A DNA stretch of 64,000 nucleotides from Xenophilus aerolatus (lineage in GTDB: Bacteria > Pseudomonadota > Gammaproteobacteria > Burkholderiales > Burkholderiaceae_C), in the NCBI GenBank assembly GCA_029968055.1, contig JASCNX010000002.1:372001-436000 (forward strand), read 5' to 3'. The notes beneath the pieces are model-generated. The model saw only the letters and a list, made by a program, of their open reading frames with translations, did no database searches and had not been told where the DNA came from. A program made the translations under genes and the position numbers. Below, piece by piece: positions 1-10,295 of this stretch (within the stretch, counting starts at the first letter, position 1; every line of letters begins with the position of its first letter).

Positions 1-2
1 AC

Positions 3-1178
3 GCCAACGTGATCTCGGGCCTGCTCGACCGTCGCTTCCTGGCCGTGCCGGACTACGCGGCGGGCTACGACTTCACCGTGATCCTGCTGCTCGGCGGCAT
101 CCTCGCGATCGGCCTGTCGCTGCTCGGGCCGGTGCGCGCGGCGCTTCTGGCCCTGGCCTGCATGCTGGTGCCCGTGGGCACCAATCACCTGCTCTTCCAG
201 CACCACGGCCTGGTGATGCCGCAGGCGGCCTGCGTGCTGATGGTGGCGGCCGCCTTCGTGCTCAACATGGGCTGGGGCTATTTCGTCGAGGCGCGCACCC
301 GGCGCGGCCTGGCCAGGCTCTTCGGCACCTACGTGCCGCCGCAACTGGTCAGCGAGATGGTCCTGGACCCCCACCGCTACACCATGCGGGCGGAGAGCAA
401 GGAACTGACCGTGATGTTCTGCGACATGCGAGGCTTCACCCGCCTGTCGGAGCAGATGGCACCCGCGGCCCTGCAGGCCTTCCTCAACGAGGTGTTCAGC
501 CGCCTGACCGACATCATCAACCAGCATCGCGGGACGGTCGACAAGTACATGGGCGATTGCGTCATGGCCTTCTGGGGCGCGCCGGTGGACACGCCCGAGC
601 ATGCAAGCCTGGCCGTGCGGGCCGCGATGGAGATGAGCGCGGCGGTCGACGACATCAACGCGACCCACCGGCTGCGCGGCCTGCCGGCCCTCTCCGTCGG
701 CATCGGCCTGAACACCGGCACCATGAGCGTGGGCGACATGGGTTCCACGCACCGGCGCAGCTACACCGTCATCGGCGACGCCGTCAACCTGGCCGCGCGG
801 CTCGAAGGCCTGGGCGAGCACTACGGCATCGACATCGTGGCCAGCGAGGCCACCCGCCATCAGTGCGACGCCTTCCTGTGGCAGGAGGTGGATCGGGTGC
901 GGGTCAAGGGCAAGCAGCAGGAGGTGACCATCTTCACCCCCTGCGGCCTGCGTGCGAGTGCCCCTCGGCAGCGGCTCGAAGAACTTGCACAATGGCAAGC
1001 GGTGTTGGACGCCTACCGCGCCCGCCGCTGGCATGCCACGGAAGCGCTGCTCGATGCCTTGCGCGGCGGGCATGAGGAAAAAGTCCTTTACCGGGTTTAC
1101 GCCCAGCGCTTAGCCTCCATCCGGCTGCAGCCCCCCGACACCGATTGGGACGGCGCCGTTCAATTCGAGCGCAAGTGA
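3..1178 (+). CDS. Adenylate/guanylate cyclase with CHASE2 sensor (5' end outside window)
   Basis: Makes cyclic AMP from ATP at the inner face of the membrane. The frame is open to the window edge and the first residues (NVISGLLD) look like the end of a CHASE2 extracellular sensor, so the true start lies upstream. Counting from the GTG at 9, hydrophobic segments cover about residues 23-95, followed by the LFGTYVPP linker and a class III cyclase domain. Metal-binding Asp139 (FCDMRGF) and Asp183 (MGDCVMAF) are present, as are Asn260 and Arg264 of the transition-state site. Lys179 and Thr253 occupy the purine-selecting positions, which favours ATP over GTP. The next gene, 30 bases on, encodes a cAMP phosphodiesterase. 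The family call is firm; the signal sensed by CHASE2 is unknown. Confidence 0.9.
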   Translation, partial: ANVISGLLDRRFLAVPDYAAGYDFTVILLLGGILAIGLSLLGPVRAALLALACMLVPVGTNHLLFQHHGLVMPQAACVLMVAAAFVLNMGWGYFVEARTRRGLARLFGTYVPPQLVSEMVLDPHRYTMRAESKELTVMFCDMRGFTRLSEQMAPAALQAFLNEVFSRLTDIINQHRGTVDKYMGDCVMAFWGAPVDTPEHASLAVRAAMEMSAAVDDINATHRLRGLPALSVGIGLNTGTMSVGDMGSTHRRSYTVIGDAVNLAARLEGLGEHYGIDIVASEATRHQCDAFLWQEVDRVRVKGKQQEVTIFTPCGLRASAPRQRLEELAQWQAVLDAYRARRWHATEALLDALRGGHEEKVLYRVYAQRLASIRLQPPDTDWDGAVQFERK

Positions 1179-1208
1179 TTGCTTTGTCTTTCTGGAAGGA
1201 CTGATCCG

Positions 1209-2024
1209 ATGCAGGTGCGTGTGCTGGGCTGTTCGGGCGCGATCGCCAGGGACTGCCGCACCACGTCTTTCCTGGTCGACGACGACCTGCTGGTCGATGC
1301 CGGAACGGGCGTCGGCGACCTGACGCTGGAAGAGATGGCGGCGATCGACGACGTCGTGCTCACCCATTCGCACCTCGACCACGTCGCCGCGCTGCCCCTG
1401 ATGATCGATGCCGTGGCCAGCCGGCGCAGCGCGCCGCTGCGGGTGCACGCGCTTCGGGCCACCATCGAGGCGCTGCGGGCCCATGTTTTCAACAACGTCA
1501 TCTGGCCCGACTTCGCGAGCATCCCCAGCCAGGACGAACCCTTCGTCAGCTTCCACGACTTTGCGGTGGGCGAAACGCTGCGCATCGGCACGCGCGCGCC
1601 CAAGGTCGTCGAGGTGCTGCCGGCCGTCCACACGGTGCCGGCCTGCGGCTTCGCCGTGCGGCCGGCCGGCGGAGGCCCGCACTGGGTCTTCAGCGGCGAC
1701 ACCGAACGCAACAAACCCTTCTGGGATCGCATCAACGCGCTGGAGGTCGCGGCGCTGGTCATCGAGACCGCCTTCAGCAACCGCGAGCTGGCCCTGGCCG
1801 CGCGCAGCCTGCACCTCGCGCCGGACTCGCTCGCGGCCGAGCTGAGCCAGATCGCCGCCGGGCGCCGCTACCCGATCTACATCACCCACACCAAGCCGGC
1901 GGAGACCGAGGAGATCATGGCCGAGATCGGTGTGCTGGCGGCGGACCCGGCCAGTGCGCTGGCGCGGCTGGTGCGCAGCCAGGAGATCCGGTGGTTGCGC
2001 ACGTCGGGGATACTGACCTTCTGA
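1209..2024 (+). CDS. 3',5'-cyclic-nucleotide phosphodiesterase, class II (metallo-beta-lactamase fold)
   Basis: Probably hydrolyses cAMP to AMP. The 271-residue protein opens MQVRVLGCSGAIA and carries the metallo-beta-lactamase metal motif HSHLDH at residues 53-58, then later metal ligands in VHTVP, SGDTERN and ITHTKP. This order fits the class II cyclic nucleotide phosphodiesterase branch of the fold. ATG at 1209 is chosen over an upstream TTG because GGAAGG lies about eight bases before it. It directly follows a class III adenylate cyclase on the same strand, so synthesis and breakdown of cAMP seem to be co-expressed. Another metallo-hydrolase activity cannot be excluded from sequence alone. 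Confidence 0.82.
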   Translation: MQVRVLGCSGAIARDCRTTSFLVDDDLLVDAGTGVGDLTLEEMAAIDDVVLTHSHLDHVAALPLMIDAVASRRSAPLRVHALRATIEALRAHVFNNVIWPDFASIPSQDEPFVSFHDFAVGETLRIGTRAPKVVEVLPAVHTVPACGFAVRPAGGGPHWVFSGDTERNKPFWDRINALEVAALVIETAFSNRELALAARSLHLAPDSLAAELSQIAAGRRYPIYITHTKPAETEEIMAEIGVLAADPASALARLVRSQEIRWLRTSGILTF

Positions 2025-2117
2025 GCGCGCTCGCCACCAGGTAAGGTCTTCTGACCGAGGTGGCCTTCTGAAGAGCGCCGGCCGCCATCCGTCACTCGAC
2101 CGCCAACGCAACCGGGG

Positions 2118-2543
2118 TCACCGCCAGCAGTCTGCGGCCGTGCCCGGCGTCCCCGGCGCCATGCCTTTCTTTCCTGTGGAATCCAAGGTGAAGTTGCCGC
2201 ACCGCGTGTCGGCCTGCTGGGCGAGCGCACGCTCTGCGGTGAGTGTGTACGCGGTGGGGGTCGCCTCGACGGTCAACGTGTAGTAACCATTTTCGGAGCT
2301 TCTTCCACGAGCCATCAGCTTTTGATAATCGGTATCCGTCGAAGGCTGCGGGTAGGAACCGTTCTGCGCACGCCAACGCTCCATCCGTGCAGCGGCGTCG
2401 TTCAACATGGACTGCCCTTCCACGCGCCGCGACCGCATCACGTACTCCTGGTACGACGGATAGGCGATGGCCGCAAGGATCGCGACCACGGCAACGACGA
2501 TCATCAATTCGATGAGCGTGAAGCCCTTGGCAGACTGGCGCAT
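2118..2543 (-). CDS. pilE: Type IV minor pilin PilE
   Basis: A 141-residue type IV prepilin with a 7-residue leader and a textbook processing site (MRQSAKG, then [18 protein letters not shown]), cut and N-methylated by PilD, with Glu at mature position 5. The hydrophobic helix anchors it in the inner membrane before assembly into the pilus tip or priming complex. Two late cysteines (TRCGNF and ADCWR) could form the usual C-terminal disulfide. It is the last gene of the fimT-pilV-pilW-pilX-pilY1-pilE operon, 86 bases after pilY1, with AAAGGAA upstream of the ATG. The context makes it a minor rather than the major pilin. Confidence 0.92.
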   Translation of the reverse strand: MRQSAKGFTLIELMIVVAVVAILAAIAYPSYQEYVMRSRRVEGQSMLNDAAARMERWRAQNGSYPQPSTDTDYQKLMARGRSSENGYYTLTVEATPTAYTLTAERALAQQADTRCGNFTLDSTGKKGMAPGTPGTAADCWR

Positions 2544-2629
2544 GGGCAGGGTTCCTTTCCTTTTCGGGCGGGCCCGATGGGCCCGGCCGCCGAGAGCAGC
2601 GTGGTCGTAGCGCAGTGACATCGACAGCC

Positions 2630-5600
2630 TCAGTTGGCCGGTTGCCGCCGCCAGCTCTGGCGGCCGAATTCGACACCGGAGTTCACGCGCTTCTCGGCGT
2701 TCGCGCTCGGATCGAAGACCCGCGCCGCGCGGATGGTCTGCTTGCCGGCGCCGGTCTGCGTGCCACTGACCGTGCTGCTGCCCGCCCCGTCCGCGGCATT
2801 GAAGGCGCCGTCGCCGTTCATGTCGAACACCACGTAGTTGGTCCGCCCGCCCGAGTTCGGGTCGATCGCATAGAGCGTGCCGCTGAGGCCTGCGGAGCAT
2901 GGGTCTTCGGAGGTGCGGATGGTCGAGAAGAACAGGCCCTTGCCGTACAGCGTCATGTCGTAGGTCATCTTCTCGCCGTTGCGCGGTAGGTCAACGTACC
3001 AGCCCCACTTGTCGACATCCGTGTCCGTCGTGCCCGTGGCCGTGGTCTTGTACCACTGCATGGTCGTACTGGAGATCGCAAAGTTGCCGGAGCCCGCGAC
3101 GAGTTCCGTGAAGCTCTGATCCTGGAGGTTGCTCCGCACCTTGTTGGCGGTGGGAAGCGGCGAGGGCGCCGCCGCATTGAACTCCGCGTACCGGTCCCAG
3201 ATGCCATAGACGCTCTGCCGCTGCGTGCTGATCTTGTCGGTCGCGGTGAGCAGGCGGCCGGTTCCGAACATCACCAGGTCGCCCCGGCCCAGGGGATGGC
3301 CGATGACGTAGGGCGCCGCCGTGATGGGCTGGCGGGCGCCGTTGGCGTCCTTGGCGGTGTACAGCTTCTGCACGGTCCAGGCGCTGATGTCGCCGCTGCG
3401 CATGTCGAAGCGCCACACGTTCCCCATCAGGTCGCCCGCGTACGCCATGTCAACCTTGCCGTCGCCGTTGCCGTCGACCGCCGAGACGCGCGAGAGGCCG
3501 TTGCCCAGCGTGCCCAGTTCCGCGCTCGTCGCGCCCGCATCGACGTCCAGGCGGCGCAGCACGCTGCCGTCGGCGATGTCGAGGACGAACAGGCTGGCGC
3601 CGCCGTTGCCCGACAGGCTGTTGCCGCCCTGGTAGCCGTTGGGCACCAGCGCCACCCACTTGCCCTTGCCCGAGCTCGGATCGTTCATGCGCGCGATCGT
3701 CGGCTGGGCCAGCGAGTTGCCCATGTTGTTCTGCTGGGCGGAGCCGAACTCCCACAGCAGTTTCGGGGCGGTGGGGTCGGTGATGTCCATCGCGAAGACG
3801 GCCCTGCCGCCGGCACCGAGGCTGCCGATCAGCACCTTGTGCCATGCGTCGCCGAAATACACGTCCGACACGGTGGGCGTGCCGTCGACGTAGTAGCGGT
3901 GCTCGATGCCGTCCTTGACCCCGTAGTTGGATGCGGTCAGCAGGTTCAGATTGGGCCGCACGGCCGTGGGAATGAAGGCGAACTCCTCTTCGCCGGTCTC
4001 GGCGCGGAAGGCGTGCAGCATGCCATCGTTGGCGCCCACGTAGATCATCTCCGGCGTGCTCGCCTGGCCGCTGACGAAGGTGCCGTACTTGGCGGTGCCT
4101 TCCAGCCCGTCGGCTGCGCTGGCCCGGTAGAGCGCGCCGTTCACCCGCACCGGCGAGGAGTTGACGATATCGCCCAGGATGTTGGACCTGCCGCTGGTCA
4201 GCTTCTTGCGCACGCGCAGCGTGTCGTCTTCGCCGCGCAGGAACGCGATGCGCTGCTCCGCCTTGCCGTCCGGCGTGTTGGTGGCCGGATTGATGTTGAG
4301 CGCGGTCTTCCACGCTGCATCCGCGGTCTGCCCGTTGATCACCGTGTAGGTGAACTCGCGCAGGGTCGGCGTCGCGACGCCCGCACCCGCGTAGTAGATC
4401 TTGCGGGCGCTGCCACGGTTCGACAGCATGTCCGCCGCGCTCCACCGGCGCACGTAGTTCAGGCCCGTGGCGCTGTCGGTGAGCCGTTCGCGGATGACGT
4501 CGCCCACCCAGCCCTCGGCCTCGAAGCGGGTGCGGTAGAGGTCGGCACCGGCGGCGATCGTGCCTTCGGGCACGTCCACCGACACGGCCGTCACCGAGTT
4601 GGTGTTCTGCACGATGTCGTTGAAGGCCTTGGTCATCTGGGCCTTCAGGGTGGTGGCGTTGGTGACCAGGAAGTAGTTGTCGGGGTCGCCCTTGACCGTG
4701 GCGGGGTCGCGTCCGGGCATGCCGTACTTGGCGGCGTACCACAGCGGGTCCTTGAGGAAGGTGCCGGAGCTGCTGCTCGCGCTCGGCGTGAAGACGCGGC
4801 TGGAGGTCAGGCCCAGGCTGATGCACTCCGGGTCGTTGGAGCGGCCCATGCAGTAGCCCGGGTCGCGACCCTGCGGCGTGTTGAGCGCGTAGAACACGGA
4901 CGCGGTGTCCTTGTCGCGCACGTCCAGGTACATCCCGTCCTTGGTGGTGCCCGAGATCACGTAACCCTGGTGCTGGCCGATGCCGCCCGCGGCGTATTCC
5001 GACACCATGTCGATCTTCACCGTGTTGTCCGCCTGCAGCGCCACCGTGTAGCGGGAGATGGCGTCCATGTCGTGGTCCGCGCCCTGCTCCACGTCTTCGT
5101 AGTTGATGCGGAACTCGGCATACGGCCGGCCGCCGTTGACCGTCGTGTCCTTGTCGGCGACACCGGTGTTGGCGATGCGGTCCACGTAGTAGTCCACGAT
5201 CTGGTTCGTCGGCGCGAACTTCGTGTTGTCGATGCCGCTGCCCGTCACCGACTTGGCGTATGGCGCGATGGTGACGAAGCGCCCGTCGCCCACCGGGAAG
5301 CGGATTTCGGGCAGCGGAGACGCGATGGCCACCGAGTAGGTCATCAGCCGGTTCTTGCCCTTGGCGTTGCCGAAGAGGAAGTTGTTGGCGGCGAAGCGCG
5401 AGACGCCCGCGGCGTAGTAGGTGCCTTCCTTGCTGGGCTCCTGCGGCGACAGGCCGCGCACCCACGACAGCGCGTCCACCGTCTTCACCGTGGGCGCGGC
5501 ATCCGCGTTGCCGGACGTGGATTGGCCGATGAAGTACTTCTTGCCGTGGATGCCCTCGGCGGCGCCGATCGCGTCGACTTCGCCCGAGACGTCGAAGGCG

Positions 5601-7585
5601 CCCAGGTCCGCAGCGTTGGCCGCGATCGAGTTGTAGCGGCTGCCGGGGATCTTCGAGTCGTAGGACGGGTTGATGTCGCTTAGCACGGTCATGACCGGGC
5701 GCGCGCACTGCAGGTAACCGCCCCCACCGGCGGCGGCGGAGTACGGCGGCTTCCATTCGGGCTTGGACAGGCCCAGGTCCTTGTCCTTGCTCGAGCCGCT
5801 GCCATAGTCGTACGTGGCGTGCGCGGCGGTCGCGCCGGCGAAGTAGCGCAGTGTCTCGAACATCATCTCGGCCATCGGGTTGCCCCACATGGCGCAGATG
5901 GACGGGTCCGACTTGGCGCTGATCGGGCCGTCGGTGATCCAGCCGCAGTTGTTGTAGGTGGAGCCGTTGAAGCCGATCGCCTTCTGGCCGTCGATGTTGG
6001 CGACGATGCCCTTGCCGTCGGCCGGGGTGATGAACTGCCCGGTCTTGGGATTGACTTCCGACGTGAACTTGCTGACGTTGCGCCGCAGCGTGCCGCCGGC
6101 GATGTTCTTCTGGTACGAGCCCGTGAGCAGGCCGAAGTACATCTTCTCGTTCTCGCCGAAGTCGTGCAGCAGGCCGGTCGGCTTGTAGACGATGGTGCCG
6201 GCGTCGTTCTGATAGGGCTTGCAGGTTTCTTCGCGCAGCGCGGCATCGGTGCCGACGCAGGCCTCGACGCGGATCTTCTTGTCGACGATCGCGCTGGCCG
6301 GCCGGGTGACCTGCATCGCCAGGCCCCAGTTGTCGTCGGCCGTCGCCTCGATATGGCGGAACACGAAGGTCTGCCAGCCGGCCGTGGTGAAGTTGAAGCT
6401 GTTCGAGTGGCTTTCCAGGCTGGACTGGCTGCGGTTGTTGGCGTGCCCGCCGTACCAGCCGACGGTCGTGCTGCCGATGGTGAAGTCGACCGAGTCGTCG
6501 CCGTCGACCGCGAAGCGGTACGTACCGGCAGAAGGGATGTAGACCTTGCCGGTGATCAGCGTGAGGTAGTTCTCATTCGTGCAGCCGTTGCTTCCCGCGA
6601 ACGGGTTGTTGTTGGCACCCGTGGTGTTGATGACGCTCAGCGTTCCCGTGCCGCACGCGGTCGTGCCCGCCACGCCGTCGAAGCGGGCGTTCATGTCGGC
6701 CATGTTGGCAGGCAGGGCGCCGCTCCACTTCCAGGTCTTGATGCTCAGGTCCTGGAAGGCGCTGGCCGGCAGCATCTCGTACTGCGAGCTGGCGCCCTGC
6801 TCGCAGCTGGTGCCGTTGTCGATGCACTTGTCCTGCGCGACCGGCTGCTCTTTGGAGACCCATTCCCAGATCTGGAACTTGGAGTCGTTCAGCACGCGCA
6901 GCAGGGGAATGGCGTTGTCCCCGCTTTCGCCCTTGGTGGTCACGGCGAACAGGTGCCGCGTGTTGTCGACCGGCTTGGCCAGCGGCGCATAGTCCTGGAT
7001 GCGGTAGACCGTGCCGTCGCGCGCGAAGTCGTAGGCCTTGCCCCAGCTGTGGGCATCACGCGGGATGTAGGACCCCTGCAGCACCGTCGACGTGTCGGTG
7101 TCGACGTTGCGCGTGCCGCCATAGAGCACCCGCCGCATCGCGTCCATGCGCGAGGTGGTGAGGTAGTTCAGGAAGTCGCCGCTCCACTTGGTGCCGTCGC
7201 ACTGCTTCTTCCTGCTGCCCGTGGCGGCGGCCACGGGCCGGAACATGTCGTTGTCGTAGGTGTAGCAGGCGTTGTTGTTGAAATAGCCGTAGTAGTCGAT
7301 CTTGTCGGGCTTGTAGCCCACGTCGATCACGCCGTCGCCGTCGAGGTCCGAGGCGTCGTTGTAGGCCTCGTAATACATCTTGTGGTCGCGGCCCATCACC
7401 AGCATGTTCAGCGGCGGGTAGCCCTGGCTCACGAAGAGCGGCGTCTGGGCAAGTGCGCTCTCGGTCGTGCCCTGGGCGCTGGCCAGGTGCTGGCCGGCGA
7501 AGAGCGCGACCACGGCCGTCAGCAGGCCGGCGGCGTGGAACAACCTGAACGTGGGGCGATCGGAGGTCGAGGTTTTCACCATCAT
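2630..7585 (-). CDS. pilY1: Type IV pilus tip adhesin / assembly protein PilY1
   Basis: A 1651-residue secreted protein that sits at the pilus tip with the minor pilins and promotes extension and adhesion. The start is the first of two adjacent ATGs, preceded by GAGGAA; a signal peptide runs to about residue 38 (LASAQ). Residues 80-88 form an EF-hand-like loop [12 protein letters not shown]14-like stretch lies near residues 350-430 ([14 protein letters not shown]), and the C-terminal third is the PilY1 beta-propeller with a second calcium loop DGNGDGKVD near residue 1370. A third, DMNGDG, lies near 1586. I see no N-terminal von Willebrand A domain with DxSxS, unlike the Pseudomonas aeruginosa protein. 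The gene lies 16 bases after pilX. Confidence 0.93.
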   Translation of the reverse strand: MMVKTSTSDRPTFRLFHAAGLLTAVVALFAGQHLASAQGTTESALAQTPLFVSQGYPPLNMLVMGRDHKMYYEAYNDASDLDGDGVIDVGYKPDKIDYYGYFNNNACYTYDNDMFRPVAAATGSRKKQCDGTKWSGDFLNYLTTSRMDAMRRVLYGGTRNVDTDTSTVLQGSYIPRDAHSWGKAYDFARDGTVYRIQDYAPLAKPVDNTRHLFAVTTKGESGDNAIPLLRVLNDSKFQIWEWVSKEQPVAQDKCIDNGTSCEQGASSQYEMLPASAFQDLSIKTWKWSGALPANMADMNARFDGVAGTTACGTGTLSVINTTGANNNPFAGSNGCTNENYLTLITGKVYIPSAGTYRFAVDGDDSVDFTIGSTTVGWYGGHANNRSQSSLESHSNSFNFTTAGWQTFVFRHIEATADDNWGLAMQVTRPASAIVDKKIRVEACVGTDAALREETCKPYQNDAGTIVYKPTGLLHDFGENEKMYFGLLTGSYQKNIAGGTLRRNVSKFTSEVNPKTGQFITPADGKGIVANIDGQKAIGFNGSTYNNCGWITDGPISAKSDPSICAMWGNPMAEMMFETLRYFAGATAAHATYDYGSGSSKDKDLGLSKPEWKPPYSAAAGGGGYLQCARPVMTVLSDINPSYDSKIPGSRYNSIAANAADLGAFDVSGEVDAIGAAEGIHGKKYFIGQSTSGNADAAPTVKTVDALSWVRGLSPQEPSKEGTYYAAGVSRFAANNFLFGNAKGKNRLMTYSVAIASPLPEIRFPVGDGRFVTIAPYAKSVTGSGIDNTKFAPTNQIVDYYVDRIANTGVADKDTTVNGGRPYAEFRINYEDVEQGADHDMDAISRYTVALQADNTVKIDMVSEYAAGGIGQHQGYVISGTTKDGMYLDVRDKDTASVFYALNTPQGRDPGYCMGRSNDPECISLGLTSSRVFTPSASSSSGTFLKDPLWYAAKYGMPGRDPATVKGDPDNYFLVTNATTLKAQMTKAFNDIVQNTNSVTAVSVDVPEGTIAAGADLYRTRFEAEGWVGDVIRERLTDSATGLNYVRRWSAADMLSNRGSARKIYYAGAGVATPTLREFTYTVINGQTADAAWKTALNINPATNTPDGKAEQRIAFLRGEDDTLRVRKKLTSGRSNILGDIVNSSPVRVNGALYRASAADGLEGTAKYGTFVSGQASTPEMIYVGANDGMLHAFRAETGEEEFAFIPTAVRPNLNLLTASNYGVKDGIEHRYYVDGTPTVSDVYFGDAWHKVLIGSLGAGGRAVFAMDITDPTAPKLLWEFGSAQQNNMGNSLAQPTIARMNDPSSGKGKWVALVPNGYQGGNSLSGNGGASLFVLDIADGSVLRRLDVDAGATSAELGTLGNGLSRVSAVDGNGDGKVDMAYAGDLMGNVWRFDMRSGDISAWTVQKLYTAKDANGARQPITAAPYVIGHPLGRGDLVMFGTGRLLTATDKISTQRQSVYGIWDRYAEFNAAAPSPLPTANKVRSNLQDQSFTELVAGSGNFAISSTTMQWYKTTATGTTDTDVDKWGWYVDLPRNGEKMTYDMTLYGKGLFFSTIRTSEDPCSAGLSGTLYAIDPNSGGRTNYVVFDMNGDGAFNAADGAGSSTVSGTQTGAGKQTIRAARVFDPSANAEKRVNSGVEFGRQSWRRQPAN

Positions 7586-7601
7586 GCGTTTCCTCGGCGG
7601 G

Positions 7602-8192
7602 CTATTTGATGAACAGGTTGATCGACGAGCGCAGGCAAAGCGCGTCGGGGCCGCAGGCCGGACGGGAATTGCCTGACACCTCCACCCTCGTCGCCTGCGA
7701 GTTGACCTCGTAGAACTCGGTGCAGCCGGTGTTGGCCGATTCAAGCGCCGCGGTGGCGCTGGCGCCCTTGGGGCACTGGGTGGCGATGTAGCGCGGATAC
7801 CAGTAGCCCTTCGGCATGTCGAAGCCCGTCGCCTCGGCGCTGACCGCGAACGTGGTCTTCAGGCCGTTGGTGTCGGCGCGCGCCTCGGAAACGAAGCAGG
7901 GCTTGCCGCCGGTCACGGGCGACTGGGCGCCGCTGGCGCAGGGCTGCAGCGAGATGCCGTAGGCCTGGATCGTCCGCTCGCCCTCGCGCAGGGTGCCGTC
8001 GGCCGTTTCCTGCAGGTTGTGGCTCTGCAGCATGTTGCCGCCGATGCGCGACTCCAGCGTCACCGTGCGCATCCCGGCCACCGCGATCACCAGCAGCAGC
8101 AGCACCATGATCATGGCGACGAAGAGGGCGGCGCCCCCCTGGGTACGCCGGGGCGACATCGTGTGCAGGCGTTGGCTTCCCGAGAAATTCAT
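7602..8192 (-). CDS. pilX: Type IV minor pilin PilX
   Basis: A 196-residue minor pilin. Its N-terminus is the PilX type: a basic leader ending RTQGG, then AALFVAMIMVLLLLVIAVAG without the Glu5 of classical pilins. The rest has paired cysteines (PCASGAQ, PCFVSEA, TQCPKG, TGCTEF, PACGPD, LCLRSS) suited to disulfides in the periplasm. ATG at 8192 overlaps the pilW stop as ATGA, which argues for translational coupling; an internal ATG 11 codons on would give a shorter leader. It belongs to the fimT-pilVWX-pilY1-pilE operon, whose products prime pilus assembly together. Confidence 0.9.
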   Translation of the reverse strand: MNFSGSQRLHTMSPRRTQGGAALFVAMIMVLLLLVIAVAGMRTVTLESRIGGNMLQSHNLQETADGTLREGERTIQAYGISLQPCASGAQSPVTGGKPCFVSEARADTNGLKTTFAVSAEATGFDMPKGYWYPRYIATQCPKGASATAALESANTGCTEFYEVNSQATRVEVSGNSRPACGPDALCLRSSINLFIK

Positions 8193-9046
8193 GGCATCAG
8201 ATTCCGCAACATCAGCGAGCCGCTGGCGACCTGGTACAGCTGGCCCTTGGCGGGGTCGCAATCGGTGTTTGTGGCGGCGCTCAGCTCCTTCCAACGGTTG
8301 CACACGGTCGATTCCATGCCGCCGGTCAGCCCGCCCGCCGTGCTGGAGAACAGCAGGTTGTAGCGAAGCGCCCGCACCACGTTCCCGGCGGCTGGCACCG
8401 CCCTCGTGTAGCTTTCGACCTTGCGCTCGGCCATCGAGTCGTCGTCGACCGGCGCCTTGCCGATGCCGTATTCGAAGACCACACCGCTCACGCGATCGGC
8501 CACCGGCGTGCCCGCCTCGGTGTCCTTGTCCTGGTTGCCCGACAGGCAGACCAGCGATTTCTCGTTGCTGGTCGTGGCGACGAAGTACTTCTCGACGAAC
8601 ATGCCGGCGCCGATGGCGGGTGCCGGCGGCGCCTCGTAGGCCGCCAGGGTGTTGATGCCGGCCGCCGTGCCCGCGCAGTCCTTCTCGTCCTTGTCGCGCG
8701 CCTGGAAGCGGATGCACAGCACGCCCACGCTGGGCACCGTGATGGCCTCGCCGGCGGCGAACTGGCAGCCGTTCTTGTAGGCCGTCGCGGTGGCGGGAAA
8801 TGCGAGCTTCATGTTCTGCGTCGGGTCGCGGCGGTAGCCCGCCTTGGTGAAGGCGGCCTCGATCGTGTCGAGCGCGTAGCGGCTGTTGCCGAGGTTCTCG
8901 CTCTGGCCCGTGCGGAAGCTGAAGTTCGACACGCCCTGCGTGTAGACCGTGGTGGCGATCAGCACGATGACCAGCCCGATGGCCATCGCCACCATGATCT
9001 CCACCAGCGAGATGCCTCGCTGGCCGGATCTGCCGGCGCGGCGCAT
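8189..9046 (-). CDS. pilW: Type IV minor pilin PilW
   Basis: A minor pilin of 285 residues with leader MRRAGRSGQRG cleaved before ISLVEIMVAMAIGLVIVLIA, keeping Glu5 for assembly. The long C-terminal part has scattered cysteines (NGCQF, VLCIRF, KDCAG, LVCLSG, VCNRW, DCDPA). The start at 9046, eight bases after the pilV stop, gives a normal leader. Frame-compatible ATGs at 9091 and 9097 inside pilV would add 15-17 residues. No strong Shine-Dalgarno precedes any choice, so coupling to pilV is likely. Its stop overlaps the pilX start (ATGA). Confidence 0.9.
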   Translation of the reverse strand: MRRAGRSGQRGISLVEIMVAMAIGLVIVLIATTVYTQGVSNFSFRTGQSENLGNSRYALDTIEAAFTKAGYRRDPTQNMKLAFPATATAYKNGCQFAAGEAITVPSVGVLCIRFQARDKDEKDCAGTAAGINTLAAYEAPPAPAIGAGMFVEKYFVATTSNEKSLVCLSGNQDKDTEAGTPVADRVSGVVFEYGIGKAPVDDDSMAERKVESYTRAVPAAGNVVRALRYNLLFSSTAGGLTGGMESTVCNRWKELSAATNTDCDPAKGQLYQVASGSLMLRNLMP

Positions 9047-9053
9047 GCCGCGT

Positions 9054-9593
9054 TCAAAGGCGCGAGCGCAGGGTGTAGGTGCAGTAGTCATCGTCATTGC
9101 CGCTTGCGTTCAGGCATTGGCCCTTCTTGACCGGCCAGGCCACCGTGATGGCGACCACGTTGGTCGTTGCGTCGACCCCGACCGTGAAGGCGCTGGTGAT
9201 GAGCGCATCCGGCAGTTCGGGGATGACCCGCTTGGCACGCGCGCCCCAGCAGCCCAGGCGCTTGCCCGGGTCGCTGCTCAGCGGCATGCAGTCGGCGGTG
9301 GTCACCGTGGGCAGGGCAGCGTCCTTCGCCTTCGTGTAGCCGCCCAGGTCGGTCTTGGGCGCGCCGGTGGCCTGCAGCACGGTGGTGGTGTCGCTGCGCA
9401 TGGTCTCCATCAGCTCCGAGGCCACCATGGCCGCCATCTGGCGGCGCTCGGTGTCCATGGTGTATTCGACGGCGCGCACGTGCATGCCGGCGGCGCCCAG
9501 CAGGCCGATGCTCACCAGCAGGACGGCCACCAGCACCTCGATCAGGCCGAAGCCGCTGACCCGGGAAGACTTGGACATGGAAGGGGCGTGCAT
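9054..9593 (-). CDS. pilV: Type IV minor pilin PilV
   Basis: A minor pilin of about 179 residues. The processing site is in RVSG then FGLIEVLVAVLLVSIGLLGAAG, with Glu5 kept and the typical PilV hydrophobic helix. The start is uncertain: ATG at 9593 (14-residue leader), ATG at 9578 (9-residue leader) and GTG at 9608 are all possible, and none has a clear ribosome site. The gene begins about 22 bases after the fimT stop and ends eight bases before pilW. Function within the priming subcomplex is inferred from operon position and family. Confidence 0.87.
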   Translation of the reverse strand: MHAPSMSKSSRVSGFGLIEVLVAVLLVSIGLLGAAGMHVRAVEYTMDTERRQMAAMVASELMETMRSDTTTVLQATGAPKTDLGGYTKAKDAALPTVTTADCMPLSSDPGKRLGCWGARAKRVIPELPDALITSAFTVGVDATTNVVAITVAWPVKKGQCLNASGNDDDYCTYTLRSRL

Positions 9594-9615
9594 GGCAGTG
9601 AGTGGCACAGCGGGA

Positions 9616-10107
9616 TCAGGAACAGGTTTCGGTGGCCAGCTTGCGGACCTGGCGGACCAGCCCCGCCCCCGTCACGCTGACGCACTGGAGGTTCGACGCC
9701 TTGGCCGCCGAGACCGACACCAGGTAGGGCGCGTTGCCGGCGGCCGGCTTGGCGGCACCGGTGACGTCGAAGCTCACGCCGTTGGCCGAGGCGGGCGTCA
9801 CCGTCACGGCGTCGGGCAGCACCGTCTCGCGCAGTACGCTCGCACCCACCTTGGCCTCCCATTTCTGGCCGGTTGCGGTGACCGTGCTGGGGGTCCGTTG
9901 GTAGACGGCCTCGGCGCGCGCGAACTGGAACAGGGTTTGCAGCTCCTGCGCCGACGAGTTCACCCGCTGGTTCGCGATCAGCGTCGTGAAGGACGGCGCC
10001 GCCAAGGCCGCCAGAATGGCGACCAGCGCAACCACCACCATGGCCTCGATCAGGGTGAAGCCATCCAGCCTCGCCCGCGTTGCGGCCGCCATCGTCCGTG
10101 TTTTCAT
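9616..10107 (-). CDS. fimT: Type IV minor pilin FimT / GspH-like
   Basis: First gene of the minor-pilin operon, 163 residues. Leader MKTRTMAAATRARLDG is followed by FTLIEAMVVVALVAILAALA, a classic class III signal with Glu5. The soluble part resembles the GspH/FimT family (SFTTLIANQRVNSSAQEL, FARAEAVYQRT). ATG at 10107 has GAGG five bases upstream, which decides the start. The two cysteines near the C-terminus (LQCVSV, TETCS) may pair. In some bacteria FimT-like minor pilins bind DNA for uptake; whether this one does cannot be read here. The upstream 188 bases toward the PglL gene are relatively AT-rich and should hold the operon promoter. Confidence 0.9.
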   Translation of the reverse strand: MKTRTMAAATRARLDGFTLIEAMVVVALVAILAALAAPSFTTLIANQRVNSSAQELQTLFQFARAEAVYQRTPSTVTATGQKWEAKVGASVLRETVLPDAVTVTPASANGVSFDVTGAAKPAAGNAPYLVSVSAAKASNLQCVSVTGAGLVRQVRKLATETCS

Positions 10108-10295
10108 CCCGTCCTCGGTCCATGCGTCCGGCAAAGGCGCCGACGCCCGTCATGCCGCCGACCCACTCTTCGGTGGCCGGCGTCGTCGTCGGTGCGGCAT
10201 GCCGGCGCGCTGACACACCGTTGCAAACCAGCAGCTGACGAATGTTTCATCATGTTTAATTTTGTGAACAGAGTGAACGCCGCTGATCTGGGCGC

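Noticed and set aside
2033-2064. Hairpin GCCACC...GGTGGC between the phosphodiesterase and pilE stops as a terminator
   Set aside because: Stems are plausible but there is no U-run on either strand; not strong enough to annotate.
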